This document shows, piece after piece, positions 5,363-5,883 of a stretch of DNA of 5,883 nucleotides. How positions within the stretch are numbered: the stretch's first letter is position 1; each line of letters opens with the position of its first letter. The position numbers and the translations under genes are program-made. The stretch comes from Gammaproteobacteria bacterium (GTDB lineage: Bacteria; Pseudomonadota; Gammaproteobacteria; UBA9214): NCBI GenBank assembly GCA_030635865.1, contig DAOVYA010000109.1:1-5883 (forward strand), written 5' to 3'. The notes below the pieces were generated by a model, which worked only from the letters and a program-made list of their open reading frames with translations, was not told where the DNA came from and ran no database searches.

Positions 5363-5883
5363 ATGTCGCCTATGCCTGTTTCTTCATTCAGGCAATCAGC
5401 CGGTTTCACCCTGATCGAGTTGATGGTTGTAATCGTCCTGATCGGGATCATCTTTACCTTTGCCGCATTGTCACTCGGGGGTGATGATGTGGCTGAATTG
5501 ATGGAGCAGGAAACACGCCGCCTGGTGACTGTGCTGGATGTGGCCAGTGATGAAGCCATCATCCGTGGTGAAGAGCTGGCTATACATTTTACCGATAGCA
5601 GTTATGAATTCCTGGTACTCGGCGCTGCAGGCTGGCAAGCACCGGAAGACGATGCCCTGCTTAAAGCACATACCCTTCCTGGTGACATCGAACTGCGCCT
5701 GGAGGTTGAAGGGGAGTTGCCGCTACTGCTTGCAGGCGCCCCGGACGAAGCAGGCGAGAGTGAGGACGAGAATGCCGGGGACGGCGGACTGGTACCGCAG
5801 GCCTATATCTTGTCCAGCGGTGAGATGACCCCTTTCACGGTTACCCTGCAATCTGAATTGAGTGATGCCCGGTATTATCTGAC
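5363..5883 (+). CDS. gspH: Type II secretion minor pseudopilin GspH, C-terminus cut by window edge
   Basis: GspH is a minor pseudopilin of the type II secretion pseudopilus. The frame has 173 complete codons and is still open at the right edge. The leader MSPMPVSSFRQSAG ends with the prepilin peptidase site G14/F15, followed by FTLIELMVVIVLIGIIFTFAAL with the conserved Glu5 (E19). The region TRRLVTVLDVASDEAIIRGEELAIHF (51-76) is the classical GspH/FimT pattern of a helix followed by a first strand. YEFLVLGAAGWQAPEDD (81-97) resembles the family strand ending before W. A low-complexity acidic loop, about residues 127-142 (PDEAGESEDENAGDGG), interrupts the C-terminal sheet before the strand PQAYILSSGEMTPFTVTL. 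I chose the ATG at 5363 because GGATGG lies about 9 bases upstream; the ATG three codons later is an alternative. Position after gspG supports the name over a generic FimT-like pilin. gspI, gspJ and others probably follow outside the window. Confidence 0.92.
   Translation, partial: MSPMPVSSFRQSAGFTLIELMVVIVLIGIIFTFAALSLGGDDVAELMEQETRRLVTVLDVASDEAIIRGEELAIHFTDSSYEFLVLGAAGWQAPEDDALLKAHTLPGDIELRLEVEGELPLLLAGAPDEAGESEDENAGDGGLVPQAYILSSGEMTPFTVTLQSELSDARYYL

Overview
The window reads as ordinary chromosomal DNA of a gammaproteobacterium. Protein signatures (a HemL of 426 residues with Lys265, a DedA protein, stand-alone ThiD and ThiE, a type II secretion pseudopilin pair) and moderately GC-rich coding sequence support this. 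I cannot place it in a genus. Genes fill most of the window, and the two long spacers are filled mainly by palindromic repeats.

Left part (1-3587), all on the minus strand. In transcription order: thiD (HMP/HMP-P kinase), thiE (thiamine-phosphate synthase, overlapping the end of thiD by 8 bases), a 289-base spacer holding a REP-like repeat cluster, hemL (glutamate-1-semialdehyde aminomutase), and a DedA-family membrane protein that runs off the left edge. ThiD phosphorylates the pyrimidine precursor and ThiE joins it to the thiazole phosphate, so the pair forms the last common part of thiamine phosphate synthesis. HemL makes 5-aminolevulinate for haem and other tetrapyrroles.

Middle (3588-4519). 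A 152-base divergent intergenic region separates thiD from a 57-residue rubredoxin on the plus strand. After it comes a 163-residue acidic protein that looks like a DUF5063 member. No TPP riboswitch is recognisable upstream of thiD.

Right part (4520-5883), plus strand. gspG (major pseudopilin) and gspH (minor pseudopilin, cut by the right edge) begin a type II secretion pseudopilin operon. A 303-base spacer separates them. It holds a large imperfect palindrome whose core is a perfect 29-base inverted repeat built from 10-base units. The element probably inserted between two genes that are usually adjacent, and could uncouple their expression.

I found no evidence of a wholly new system. The items most worth a second look are the palindromic element between gspG and gspH, the shortened calcium-loop region of GspG, the REP-like cluster after thiE, and the DUF5063 gene beside rubredoxin.
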